Assembly (NCBI GenBank): GCA_051744345.1
Contig: JBNJCW010000006.1
Span: 1 to 48,867 of the forward strand
DNA: 48,867 bases
Source of the DNA: Halolacustris sp051744345
GTDB taxonomy: Bacteria; Actinomycetota; Humimicrobiia; Humimicrobiales; Humimicrobiaceae
Direction of reading: 5' to 3'
The notes under the pieces were generated by a model. It made no database searches and was not told the DNA's origin. It worked only from the letters and a program-made list of their open reading frames with translations. The position numbers and the translations under genes are program-made. Positions 42,228 to 48,867 of this stretch are shown one piece after another (the stretch's first letter is position 1; every line of letters starts with the position of its first letter).

Positions 42228-43151
42228 GTGATTACAATAGCTAAGTTAATAAGCGGATCCAAGATATCTGCTCAAATCAAAGACGAAGTTAAGGCTGAAA
42301 TAGAGCAGATGAAGAAACAAAAACAGGCAGTGCCGGGACTGGCGGTTATACTGGTGGGAGAGAATCCTGCCTCCAAGGTTTATGTGGCCAATAAGGAAAA
42401 GGGCTGCAATCAGGTGGGCATAAACTCGGAAACCATAAAAATGGATGATTCTGTGTCCACTGAAGATGTGCTGGCAGAAATTGAAAAGCTTAACAACAGG
42501 GATGATATACACGGCATACTGGTACAGCTCCCCCTGCCCAAGCAGGTGGACAGCGGTAAGGTACTGATGGCCATAATACCGGAAAAAGACGTGGACGGTT
42601 TCCATCCGGTAAACATGGGCAAGCTTGTATCCCAGCAGGATTGCCTGGTACCTGCTACCCCTTCCGGTATTATCGAAATGCTCAAGAGGGAGGGTATAAC
42701 CATAAAGGGCAAGAATGCTACCATGGTAGGCCACAGCGAGATTGTGGGAAAACCCTGTACCCTCCTTCTTTTAAATGAATGGGCTACGGTTACCATCTGC
42801 CATATTGAGACCAGGGACCTTAAGATGCATACAAAGGATGCTGATATACTGATAGTGGCTACTGGGGTTCCCTACCTTATAAAAGAGGATATGGTAAAGG
42901 AAGGGGCAGTGGTAATTGATGTAGGAATAAACAGGATTACCAAAGATAAGGCCAGCCCTGAACTTCTGGAGTGGAGAAAGGAAGACTTTGAGAAAAAAGG
43001 AGCCACCCTTATAGGTGATGTGGATTTCCAGAAGGTAGAGCCCAAGGTAAGCCATATATCCCCGGTACCCGGGGGTGTTGGCCCCATGACCATTGCCATG
43101 CTCCTTAAGAATACCCTTAAGGCGGCAAAGGCTGCGATTGGGCAAATTTAG
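42228..43151 (+). CDS. folD: Methylene-THF dehydrogenase/cyclohydrolase
   Basis: Bifunctional FolD: converts 10-formyl-THF through methenyl-THF to methylene-THF with NAD(P)H. 307 residues. The ASKVYVANKEKGC catalytic Tyr/Lys region, DVDGFHPVN, GHSEIVGKP and PVPGGVGPMTIAML blocks are intact. GTG at 42228 is the only standard start, but it overlaps the ribosome-binding site GAGGGG. The family normally begins M-A-K-L-I-S, which would fit an ATA start at 42237. Confidence 0.95.
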   Translation: MITIAKLISGSKISAQIKDEVKAEIEQMKKQKQAVPGLAVILVGENPASKVYVANKEKGCNQVGINSETIKMDDSVSTEDVLAEIEKLNNRDDIHGILVQLPLPKQVDSGKVLMAIIPEKDVDGFHPVNMGKLVSQQDCLVPATPSGIIEMLKREGITIKGKNATMVGHSEIVGKPCTLLLLNEWATVTICHIETRDLKMHTKDADILIVATGVPYLIKEDMVKEGAVVIDVGINRITKDKASPELLEWRKEDFEKKGATLIGDVDFQKVEPKVSHISPVPGGVGPMTIAMLLKNTLKAAKAAIGQI

Positions 43152-43188
43152 GGTTTATGCTAAAATAAGGAAGTGGAGTTGATGATAA

Positions 43189-43464
43189 GTGTATTATGCC
43201 AAAGTTATCGGGAATATCGTGGCTACCATCAAGCATGAGGGCCTTGCCGGCAAAAAGCTGCAGGTAATCCAGCCAATTGACCTGGAGACAGGGGAAAAGG
43301 CTGGCGGTTTCCTGGTAGCTTTGGATTCCACTTCTTCGGGAACAGGAGACCTGGTAGGGTATGAAGACGGTTCTGAAGCTACCTGGGCTTTTGAAGGGGA
43401 AAATGTTCCTACTGATGCTGCTATTGTAGCAATAATAGACAGGGTTAATATAAGCGGGGGGTAA
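43189..43464 (+). CDS. EutN/CcmL-type microcompartment vertex protein 1
   Basis: 91-residue BMC-P (pentameric vertex) protein: YYAKVIGNIVAT start, GKKLQVIQPIDLETG, then a VALDSTSSGTGDLV loop and an AIVAIIDRVNI end strand. Such pentamers cap the corners of protein shells. GTG at 43189; upstream GTGGAG. It follows folD by 37 bases and may be in the same transcript. No hexameric shell (BMC-H) gene is in the window. Confidence 0.88.
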   Translation: MYYAKVIGNIVATIKHEGLAGKKLQVIQPIDLETGEKAGGFLVALDSTSSGTGDLVGYEDGSEATWAFEGENVPTDAAIVAIIDRVNISGG

Positions 43465-43467
43465 ACA

Positions 43468-43749
43468 TTGGTTTTAAGCAAGGTAATAGGAAATGTAGTG
43501 TGCACACAGAAGGACAGCAGCCTGGCAGGCAAAAAACTGATGATTGTAAAGGCGATTGACCTTGACGGCAGGATGCTGGATCCGTTTGTGGTGGCTGTGG
43601 ACCTGGTAGGGGTAGGGATAGGAGAAAAGGTCCTGGTGGTAAACGGAAGCTCTGCCAGGATGACCGATGAGACCAGGGAAAAGAGCATAGATTCAGTTAT
43701 TGTAGCCAAGGTTGACAGCGTAGAAGTTGATAAGTCGCTTTTAGCTTAA
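43468..43749 (+). CDS. EutN/CcmL-type microcompartment vertex protein 2
   Basis: 93-residue paralogue of the gene before it, 3 bases downstream: LSKVIGNVVCTQK, GKKLMIVKAIDLDG, VAVDLVGVGIGEKVLVVNGSSAR, VIVAKVDSVEV. TTG at 43468 follows GGGGGG. Two different vertex proteins suggest distinct corners of one shell or two functions. The stop overlaps the convergent BlaI-type gene by 9 bases. Confidence 0.88.
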   Translation: MVLSKVIGNVVCTQKDSSLAGKKLMIVKAIDLDGRMLDPFVVAVDLVGVGIGEKVLVVNGSSARMTDETREKSIDSVIVAKVDSVEVDKSLLA

Positions 43750-44127
43750 GCCGTTAATAAACCGGTCCACTTTCTTAAACTGTGGCGTGCCCTCCAGTAT
43801 TTTTTCAGCTACAGACTTAATTATGCTCCTGGCAAGGTCAGTTTTGGTAACTGCCGGAGAATAGGTATATGTTTTTGCCGACCTGTCCTGTTTTAGGAGT
43901 CCTTTTTCTGCCAGCGTGTTCATGGTTGACATTACTGTTGTATAGGGAATGAATCCGTGCTGTTTTTTCTCTATTTCCTGCCTTAGCATAGTCTCGTGAA
44001 CTTCTCTTACTGTAGCTTTTCCACGGTCCCATATAATCTTCATTATATTGGCTTCCAGGTTGCTTATGCTGTTTAAGCCGTTTATTCCAATCTCTTCAGA
44101 TTTCTTTCTTGAATCTTTATTATCCAT
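43741..44127 (-). CDS. BlaI/MecI/CopY-type repressor
   Basis: 128 residues from ATG at 44127. Winged-helix repressor with the family pattern ISNLEANIMKIIWDRGKATVREV, YTTVMSTMNTLAEKGLL and a TYTYSPAVTK wing, then a dimerising helical tail. BlaI-type repressors are usually inactivated by proteolysis through a BlaR-like partner, or by copper in CopY; no such partner is next to it and no TACA-N-TGTA operator was seen nearby. Target unknown. Convergent with the second vertex gene. Confidence 0.85.
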   Translation of the reverse strand: MDNKDSRKKSEEIGINGLNSISNLEANIMKIIWDRGKATVREVHETMLRQEIEKKQHGFIPYTTVMSTMNTLAEKGLLKQDRSAKTYTYSPAVTKTDLARSIIKSVAEKILEGTPQFKKVDRFINGLS

Positions 44128-44545
44128 AACTCTCAACCCCCTTTTCAGGCAGCTATATAATTTTCAGCTGGTTGGAACTGTTATATTTTTAAAAATCTAA
44201 TCACTGTATTTATATATTATACTATTTACTTATGAAAATAAATTAGCCTAAAATTTGTAATAAGCATAAAAACCAAAAGATGTCAGCCTAAGATTTTATA
44301 TGATTTTAAATTTTGTTATTTAGTTGAGCTATGATTTCTTTAGATCAACTGTAAAGTAAAATTGTAAAAAAGTTTGGATGATGCAATTTTAATTGGTTTT
44401 TTAGAAATATAAGAATGATTACAGGTATGAAATTAATTAATTAGACATTGCTATGATTGTTTTGTGATATAGTAGATAAAAATAATATATGTTAATATAT
44501 AATACAGATTAACTGGAAATACCTTGTAATCACAAATAGCCTGAT
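44128..44545. other. AT-rich intergenic region, 418 bases
   Basis: Very AT-rich divergent region between the BlaI-type gene and the MNT gene, much lower in G+C than the genes before it. No open frame, repeat array, tRNA or clear promoter recognised. Confidence 0.5.
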
Positions 44546-44869
44546 ATGGATAAGAAAATATTTAAAATACTATCTATATTAAAAAAAGCATTACAAAAGA
44601 AATACAGTAATGATTTCTCAAATCTGCTCCTTTTTGGTTCACAAATGAATTCCTATAACCCTGAATCCGATTGTGATATCATGATAATTTTTAAGAAAAC
44701 AAAAGACTGGAAAGAAGTAAGGGAGGTAATGGATTTGGTTTTAGATATCGGAATTGAAAATGATATTGTATTTAATACAAAAATATATTCTGAAAGTCAG
44801 CTTAAAAAACCTGTGTATAGGGAAGTGCCGTTTATAAAAAATGTACTTAATTCGGGAATGAAGGTATGA
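44546..44869 (+). CDS. MNT-type nucleotidyltransferase (antitoxin-like)
   Basis: 107 residues of the minimal nucleotidyltransferase fold. The active-site pattern is intact: G31-S32 in LLFGSQMNS and D42-x-D44 in SDCDIMI. In MNT/HEPN pairs the MNT protein can AMPylate and silence the HEPN toxin. ATG at 44546. The stop overlaps the next gene by 4 bases (ATGA), as in type VII toxin-antitoxin systems. The gene is AT-rich compared with its neighbours, a hint of transfer. Confidence 0.85.
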   Translation: MDKKIFKILSILKKALQKKYSNDFSNLLLFGSQMNSYNPESDCDIMIIFKKTKDWKEVREVMDLVLDIGIENDIVFNTKIYSESQLKKPVYREVPFIKNVLNSGMKV

Positions 44870-45273
44870 CTGACGGTTATAAGAAAGATTTGGTGAAGTA
44901 TAGGATCTCCCGGGCCAGAGAAGCGATTGAAGAAGTAGAGGTACTAAAAAATGCAAAAAAATACAATGCTGCTGTAACCAGGATTTATTATGGAATATTT
45001 TATATAGTAGACGCTTTGGGTTTAATAGATAATTTCTCAACTTCAAAACATAGCCAGTTAATCGGATACTTTAATAAGAATTATGTAAAACAGAAAATTA
45101 TTGATCCCGATATCGGCAAATTCTTAAATATGGCTTACGATTTAAGGACAAAAAGCGATTATGGCGAGCTGATCAATTTTACCAAAGAGGAAGTAGAAGA
45201 ATATTTTAAAGAAATGAAATTATTTATTTCGGCAGTTATAAAAATTATTAATGAAAAAATTTCCAGTAGATAA
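44866..45273 (+). CDS. HEPN-domain protein (toxin-like)
   Basis: 135 residues, all-helical, of the UPF0332-type HEPN group: helix with RISRAREAIEEVEVL, ALGLIDNFSTSKHSQLIGYFNK, and the late LRTKSDYGEL block where HEPN RNases carry their conserved Arg. The classic R-x4-6-H motif is not complete here; a Tyr stands after the Arg. It overlaps the MNT gene, so a toxin-antitoxin role is likely but unproven. AT-rich. Confidence 0.85.
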   Translation: MTDGYKKDLVKYRISRAREAIEEVEVLKNAKKYNAAVTRIYYGIFYIVDALGLIDNFSTSKHSQLIGYFNKNYVKQKIIDPDIGKFLNMAYDLRTKSDYGELINFTKEEVEEYFKEMKLFISAVIKIINEKISSR

Positions 45274-45442
45274 GTTTTTAAAGACCAATGTAAGGCTGCT
45301 TTAAAGTAAGGTTTTTTAAGCGTTGCTGCTTATTAGTAATGTGGTAAAAGTCTGATTGTCTTTCTAATATCTGACCAAATATGTTATCATAACTGCAATT
45401 TATAAGAATTTTTTATAACCAAATTAGCATAGGGGTTTATCC

Positions 45443-46294
45443 ATGGAAACAGCGGATATTTATTTCTGGGTCATTTTTGCTTTATTCATTGTTTTGTTTT
45501 TTTGGGGAATTGGATACAGGATATCCATCTGGCTGTGGGGGCAGACGGAGACATCTTACGGAAAGCCGGCAAAAAAACTGTCCAGGCCGGCAAAGTTTAA
45601 GAAGAACCTCAGAGATTTTTTAAAAAGGTTCTTCGGGCCTGATTTCGGGATGATTGTGAAATCCTTTTTTGCTGACGGTATAATACATGTCAATCTTTTC
45701 CGGGACAGCAAGCTGAAATGGTTTATCCATATTTTCATGTTCTGGGGACTGGTTTCTTTTTTCCTGATTACAGTTCTGCATGCCATAGCCTTTTTTATTG
45801 CTCCGGGGGGTATGGCAGTGGAAGGATCTTCTGGGTTCGTAAAAGTTTTTTCTACCCTGGAAAACAGGTTTACTGCCATGGCGCTTGACCTTACCAAGCT
45901 TACCATTATTTTAGGGGTGGTTATTGCGGTGTTGAGATTTGCTGCTTTTAGAAAAAAGAAAAAGTCTGTAGAGCTAAAGGATAAAACAGCAGGCATACTG
46001 CTGGCCATAACCGTAATTTTCGGTTTTCTGTATGAGGCAAGCTTTATCCTGTCCAGGTCCATCCCGACAGAAAGGGCGGCATTTGCTCCGGCAGGGTTTA
46101 TTCTTTCGGTAATCCTTTTACCTATTTTTACCAATATAGACTGGCAGGCGGCCAGTATGGCATTCTTTTTTATACACCTTGCAATGCTTTTCGGCTTTGT
46201 GGCCTACATCCCATACGGGAAGTTTTCCCATATGGTTTTTGGGCCGTTTGTGGTAGTGGCCAGGAGGCTAAGGGAAAGAGCACATAATGCCTGA
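45443..46294 (+). CDS. Membrane cytochrome b-like subunit (NarI/HdrE type)
   Basis: 283 residues with about five transmembrane helices (near 7-28, 93-117, 148-166, 185-205, 215-258). Histidines in the membrane helices (FIHIFMFWG, TVLHAIAFF, FFIHLAMLFGF and KFSHM) can hold b hemes as in NarI, DsrM and HdrE. It would pass electrons between a quinone and the iron-sulfur protein encoded next. ATG at 45443. The next gene follows by 29 bases. Confidence 0.82.
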   Translation: METADIYFWVIFALFIVLFFWGIGYRISIWLWGQTETSYGKPAKKLSRPAKFKKNLRDFLKRFFGPDFGMIVKSFFADGIIHVNLFRDSKLKWFIHIFMFWGLVSFFLITVLHAIAFFIAPGGMAVEGSSGFVKVFSTLENRFTAMALDLTKLTIILGVVIAVLRFAAFRKKKKSVELKDKTAGILLAITVIFGFLYEASFILSRSIPTERAAFAPAGFILSVILLPIFTNIDWQAASMAFFFIHLAMLFGFVAYIPYGKFSHMVFGPFVVVARRLRERAHNA

Positions 46295-46323
46295 TTTAAT
46301 AATAATAGAAAGTGGAGATAAAA

Positions 46324-47532
46324 ATGAAACTTGATAAGTTTGATGTTCTGCAGCTGGCAGAAATAGATGCCTGTACTAAATGCGGTAACTGCCTTGATTT
46401 GTGTACCGCGGTACTGGGCAGCGATGACGTTTCTATTGCCCCTTCCAAAAAGATTAAACTGCTGAAAAAATTTGCGGGTACAAAATTCGGTTTCCTGTCC
46501 AGGATTCTTAAAAAAGAGATAACGGAAGAAGATATAAAGGATTTAGCCAGGGCGGCATATGCCTGTACCATGTGCTCCCGGTGTGAGCTTGACTGTCACA
46601 TAGGCATCAAGCTGCAGGATGTATGGCTGAAGCTGAGGGAGGTGCTGGTTGAGGAAGGAAAGCATCCGGAGGCGCTGGGTATGCTAAGGGACAGGCTGGT
46701 TAAAGCCAAAAATGTCTCATTTGATACCAATGAAGGCAGGGTGGACTGGATAGACAAGGTGCCGGATATACCCGAGGACAGGTATGTAAGGCAGAAGATG
46801 GATATAGTTTATTTCGTGGGCTGTGTCTCCTCTTTCTCCCCCCGGGTTTTCAAGCTTCCCAGGGCGGTTGTTCAGATTTTCAGGAAGGCTGATCTTGACT
46901 TTGGGGTCCTGGGGGAGGAGGAATGGTGCTGCGGCTTTCCCCTTTTAACCTCCGGTTTTAAGGATGACTTTGTGGATTTTGCCAGGCACAATATCGAAAC
47001 TGTTTCTAAAACAGGGGCCAAGGCCCTGGTTACTTCCTGTCCTTCCTGCTACCATATGTGGAAGCATGTATACAGCCAGATACAGCCGGAGATAAAGATT
47101 GATTTTGAGGTTCTGCACCTGGTGCAGTACCTGGCCAGGCTGATAAAAGAAAAGAAACTGAAATTAAATCCCCTGGATAAAAAGGTTACCTACCACGATC
47201 CCTGTGATTTGGGAAGGAATTCAGGGATTTATGATGAGCCCAGGGAAATCATAAAGGCAATACCCGGGATAGAGTTCGTGGAACTGGAAAACAGCAGGGA
47301 GCGCGCGCTATGCTGCGGGGGAGGCGGTAATGTAGAGGCAGCGGATCCCAAGCTTGTCCAGGATATTGCCAGAATAAAGGCAGAAGAGATTATAGGGACC
47401 GGAGCTGATATTGTGGTTACCTCCTGCCAGCAGTGCGTGAGGACCATGCTGAATGCGCTTAAGAGAGAGAAATCAAAGATAAAGGTAAAAGACATATCCG
47501 AGCTTGTGCTTATGAGCCTTGAAAGCAAATGA
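46324..47532 (+). CDS. HdrD/CCG-domain iron-sulfur oxidoreductase
   Basis: 402 residues from ATG at 46324, preceded by GGAG; GTG at 46312 is less likely. Two [4Fe-4S] motifs (C17, C20, C23, C27 and a second set near 80-91, CTMCSRCELDC), then two CCG domains: the first with WCCGFPLLTSG, the second with CCGGGG and a late TSCQQC. This is the HdrD/GlpC/DUF224 architecture. With the cytochrome it forms a two-subunit membrane oxidoreductase, possibly like the Etf:menaquinone oxidoreductases where both parts are fused. Confidence 0.88.
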   Translation: MKLDKFDVLQLAEIDACTKCGNCLDLCTAVLGSDDVSIAPSKKIKLLKKFAGTKFGFLSRILKKEITEEDIKDLARAAYACTMCSRCELDCHIGIKLQDVWLKLREVLVEEGKHPEALGMLRDRLVKAKNVSFDTNEGRVDWIDKVPDIPEDRYVRQKMDIVYFVGCVSSFSPRVFKLPRAVVQIFRKADLDFGVLGEEEWCCGFPLLTSGFKDDFVDFARHNIETVSKTGAKALVTSCPSCYHMWKHVYSQIQPEIKIDFEVLHLVQYLARLIKEKKLKLNPLDKKVTYHDPCDLGRNSGIYDEPREIIKAIPGIEFVELENSRERALCCGGGGNVEAADPKLVQDIARIKAEEIIGTGADIVVTSCQQCVRTMLNALKREKSKIKVKDISELVLMSLESK

Positions 47533-47563
47533 TGTAAAAAGGTAGAGGCGGAATAGCCCAGAG

Positions 47564-47580
47564 GCTGCTGGCAAAGCAGC
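47564..47580 (+). other. Small hairpin between hdrD-like gene and buk
   Basis: GCTGCT / AGCAGC with a 5-base loop. No T-run follows at once, so a weak terminator at best. Confidence 0.3.
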
Positions 47581-47686
47581 ATAAGCTTCTAAAAACTGGA
47601 ACTAATCTTTTTAACCTTTTTAATAGCCCTATAATCCAAAAATAGAGGCAGTTTGGTTTCAATTATGGTAAATACGGAGGTGTTTT

Positions 47687-48760
47687 ATGAACAAGATATT
47701 TGCAATTAATCCCGGTTCCACTTCCACAAAAATAGGCTTGTTTGAAGGCTGCAAGCTTCAGTCAGAAGAAACAATCAGGTACCAGAGGGAGGAAATAAAG
47801 AAGTACCCAAGGGTTGTGGATCAGCTGGATTTCAGGCTGGCCTCCATAGACAGGTTCCTTCAGGATAGCCGGATTGACCTTTCAGAAATTGATTTTTTTA
47901 TCGGGAGGGGAGGCTACCTGAGGCCCCTTGACAGCGGCCTGTATGAGGTTAGTCCCAAAATGATAGATGACCTGGAAAGTGCCCGCTACGGGGAGCATGC
48001 CTCCAACCTGGGAGCAGTGATTGCCCACTATTATGCTTCCAGGCATGGGAAGAAAGCATATATCATGGACCCTATCTGCGTGGACGAGCTGGTTGATATT
48101 GCCCGGGTAAGCGGTCACCCTTATTTTAAGCGTACCAGCATATTCCATGCCTTAAACCAGAAGAAGGTAGCCAGGAAGGCTGCAGGGGAGCTGGGCAAAA
48201 AATATGAGGATGCAAATCTTCTGGTCGTCCATATGGGGGGCGGTATAACCATAGGCCTGCACAGGCGGGGCAGGGTGGTGGATGTAAATAACGGCACCCA
48301 GGGAGAGGGTCCCTTTACCCCTGAAAGGTCAGGGGGGATGGAACTGGGAAGTTTTTTAAAATACGTATTTGAAAACAGGCTTGATTTTGAGCAGAGTTTC
48401 AGGATGGTGCTGGGGGAAGGGGGCCTGGTGGCCTATTTTGGCACCACCGATTTCAGCAGGCTTATGGATGCTTACAGGAAAGACACCGACAGAAAGGTTA
48501 AGCTGGTAATAGAGGCTATGGCTTACCAGATAGCCAAGGAGGCGGCTGCCATGTCAGTGCTTGCTTACGGGAAAGTGGATGCAGTGATTTTAACCGGAGG
48601 CCTGGCCTATGACCAAACATTCCTGGACCTTATCATCCCCAAAGTGGAGTTTATCTCTCCGAGGATTTTTGTCTATCCCGGAGAAAATGAGCTGGAAGCA
48701 ATGGCCGAGGGGATAATGCTGGGCCTGGTGGAAAAAAAGGTTAAACTGCTGAAATACTGA
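47687..48760 (+). CDS. buk: Butyrate kinase
   Basis: ASKHA-family acyl kinase, 357 residues, interconverting butyryl phosphate and ADP with butyrate and ATP. Marks: AINPGSTSTKIG at the N-terminus, FIGRGGYLRPL, VHMGGGITIGLHRRG, and the ILTGGLAY / PGENELEAMAEG blocks that separate Buk from acetate kinase. ATG at 47687 follows CGGAGG. No phosphate butyryltransferase lies within the window. The neighbouring membrane oxidoreductase could serve acyl-CoA dehydrogenation; that is an inference. A branched-chain acyl kinase is an alternative. Confidence 0.93.
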   Translation: MNKIFAINPGSTSTKIGLFEGCKLQSEETIRYQREEIKKYPRVVDQLDFRLASIDRFLQDSRIDLSEIDFFIGRGGYLRPLDSGLYEVSPKMIDDLESARYGEHASNLGAVIAHYYASRHGKKAYIMDPICVDELVDIARVSGHPYFKRTSIFHALNQKKVARKAAGELGKKYEDANLLVVHMGGGITIGLHRRGRVVDVNNGTQGEGPFTPERSGGMELGSFLKYVFENRLDFEQSFRMVLGEGGLVAYFGTTDFSRLMDAYRKDTDRKVKLVIEAMAYQIAKEAAAMSVLAYGKVDAVILTGGLAYDQTFLDLIIPKVEFISPRIFVYPGENELEAMAEGIMLGLVEKKVKLLKY

Positions 48761-48772
48761 GTGATTTTAAAA

Positions 48773-48801
48773 TTGACAAACCACATAAATAAACATAAAC
48801 T
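48773..48801 (+). promoter_or_regulatory. Possible promoter at right edge
   Basis: TTGACA (48773-48778), 17-base spacer, TAAACT (48796-48801). The gene it would serve lies beyond the window. Confidence 0.3.
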
Positions 48802-48867
48802 AATAACAAATAACAAGTTCAAACATTTATCATGCTTTCAGCAGAGCGGAAGTTAGAGATAGCAAAG

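Noticed and set aside
47540..47605. tRNA-like stretch with a GGC-containing loop before buk
   Set aside because: The central stem can be drawn, but the loop lacks T33, no acceptor stem pairs, and there is no T-arm.
1..48867. CRISPR arrays, insertion sequences, integrases, rRNA genes
   Set aside because: No regularly spaced repeats, transposase or integrase motifs, or rRNA sequence were found by reading both strands.

Overview
The window looks like part of the chromosome of an anaerobic, hydrogen-using bacterium with the Wood-Ljungdahl (reductive acetyl-CoA) pathway. It is bacterial: bacterial-type LeuRS, S20, LepA, MurJ and Obg, and the gene order obg-proB-proA-nadD-yqeK-LCP-rsfS-leuS ... 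comEA-comEC-holA-rpsT-murJ-lepA known from Clostridia and Actinobacteria. No sporulation genes (gpr, spoIIP) lie between rpsT and lepA. Arg is mostly AGG and Ile mostly ATA, and GTG/TTG starts are common. An uncultured anaerobic lineage near the actinobacterial/clostridial acetogens would fit, but the phylum cannot be fixed from the window.

Layout. 1-157: start of a TauE/SafE-type permease on the minus strand. 305-9938: housekeeping operon obg to leuS. 10280-14837 (minus): one operon for a soluble group-1-like [NiFe] hydrogenase (small and large subunits), MetV, MetF and a hydrogenase maturation protease, followed upstream by a DJ-1/PfpI gene. This block sits inside the conserved leuS/comEA gene order. 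15815-22594: comEA, comEC, holA, rpsT (minus), murJ, lepA. 22748-26188: two metallo-beta-lactamase-fold genes, an FmdB-like zinc ribbon, a CooT-like nickel protein, a His-rich helical protein, a ferredoxin and a frameshifted ferredoxin. 26657-30883: a NADH/ferredoxin diaphorase module whose first gene is a Fur-type DNA-binding domain fused to a NuoE-type [2Fe-2S] domain, preceded by a consensus promoter with a perfect Fur-box palindrome; a second, histidine-free Fur-family gene follows. 31097-43151: RACo, AcsF/CooC, AcsD, CooS, AcsB, AcsC, Fhs, FolD. 43189-43749: two EutN/CcmL microcompartment vertex proteins. 43741-45273: BlaI-type repressor and an AT-rich MNT/HEPN pair. 45443-48760: membrane cytochrome b plus HdrD/CCG iron-sulfur protein, and butyrate kinase.

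How it works together. Fhs and FolD carry formate to methylene-THF. MetVF, apparently coupled directly to a hydrogenase, makes methyl-THF. The corrinoid protein AcsCD, kept active by RACo, passes the methyl group to CODH/ACS (CooS/AcsB), whose nickel sites are served by AcsF and perhaps CooT. The methyltransferase AcsE, formate dehydrogenase and hydrogenase Hyp accessory genes are not in this window. The NuoEFG-like module exchanges electrons between NADH and an unseen partner. The HdrDE-like membrane pair and butyrate kinase suggest a further link to the membrane and to acyl-CoA metabolism.

Most notable: the Fur-NuoE fusion with its own Fur box, the hydrogenase-MetVF operon, and a shared sequence motif at the fur, acs and fhs promoters that suggests the histidine-free Fur protein controls the pathway. 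Everything is read from sequence alone; family assignments rest on motifs and length, not on searches.
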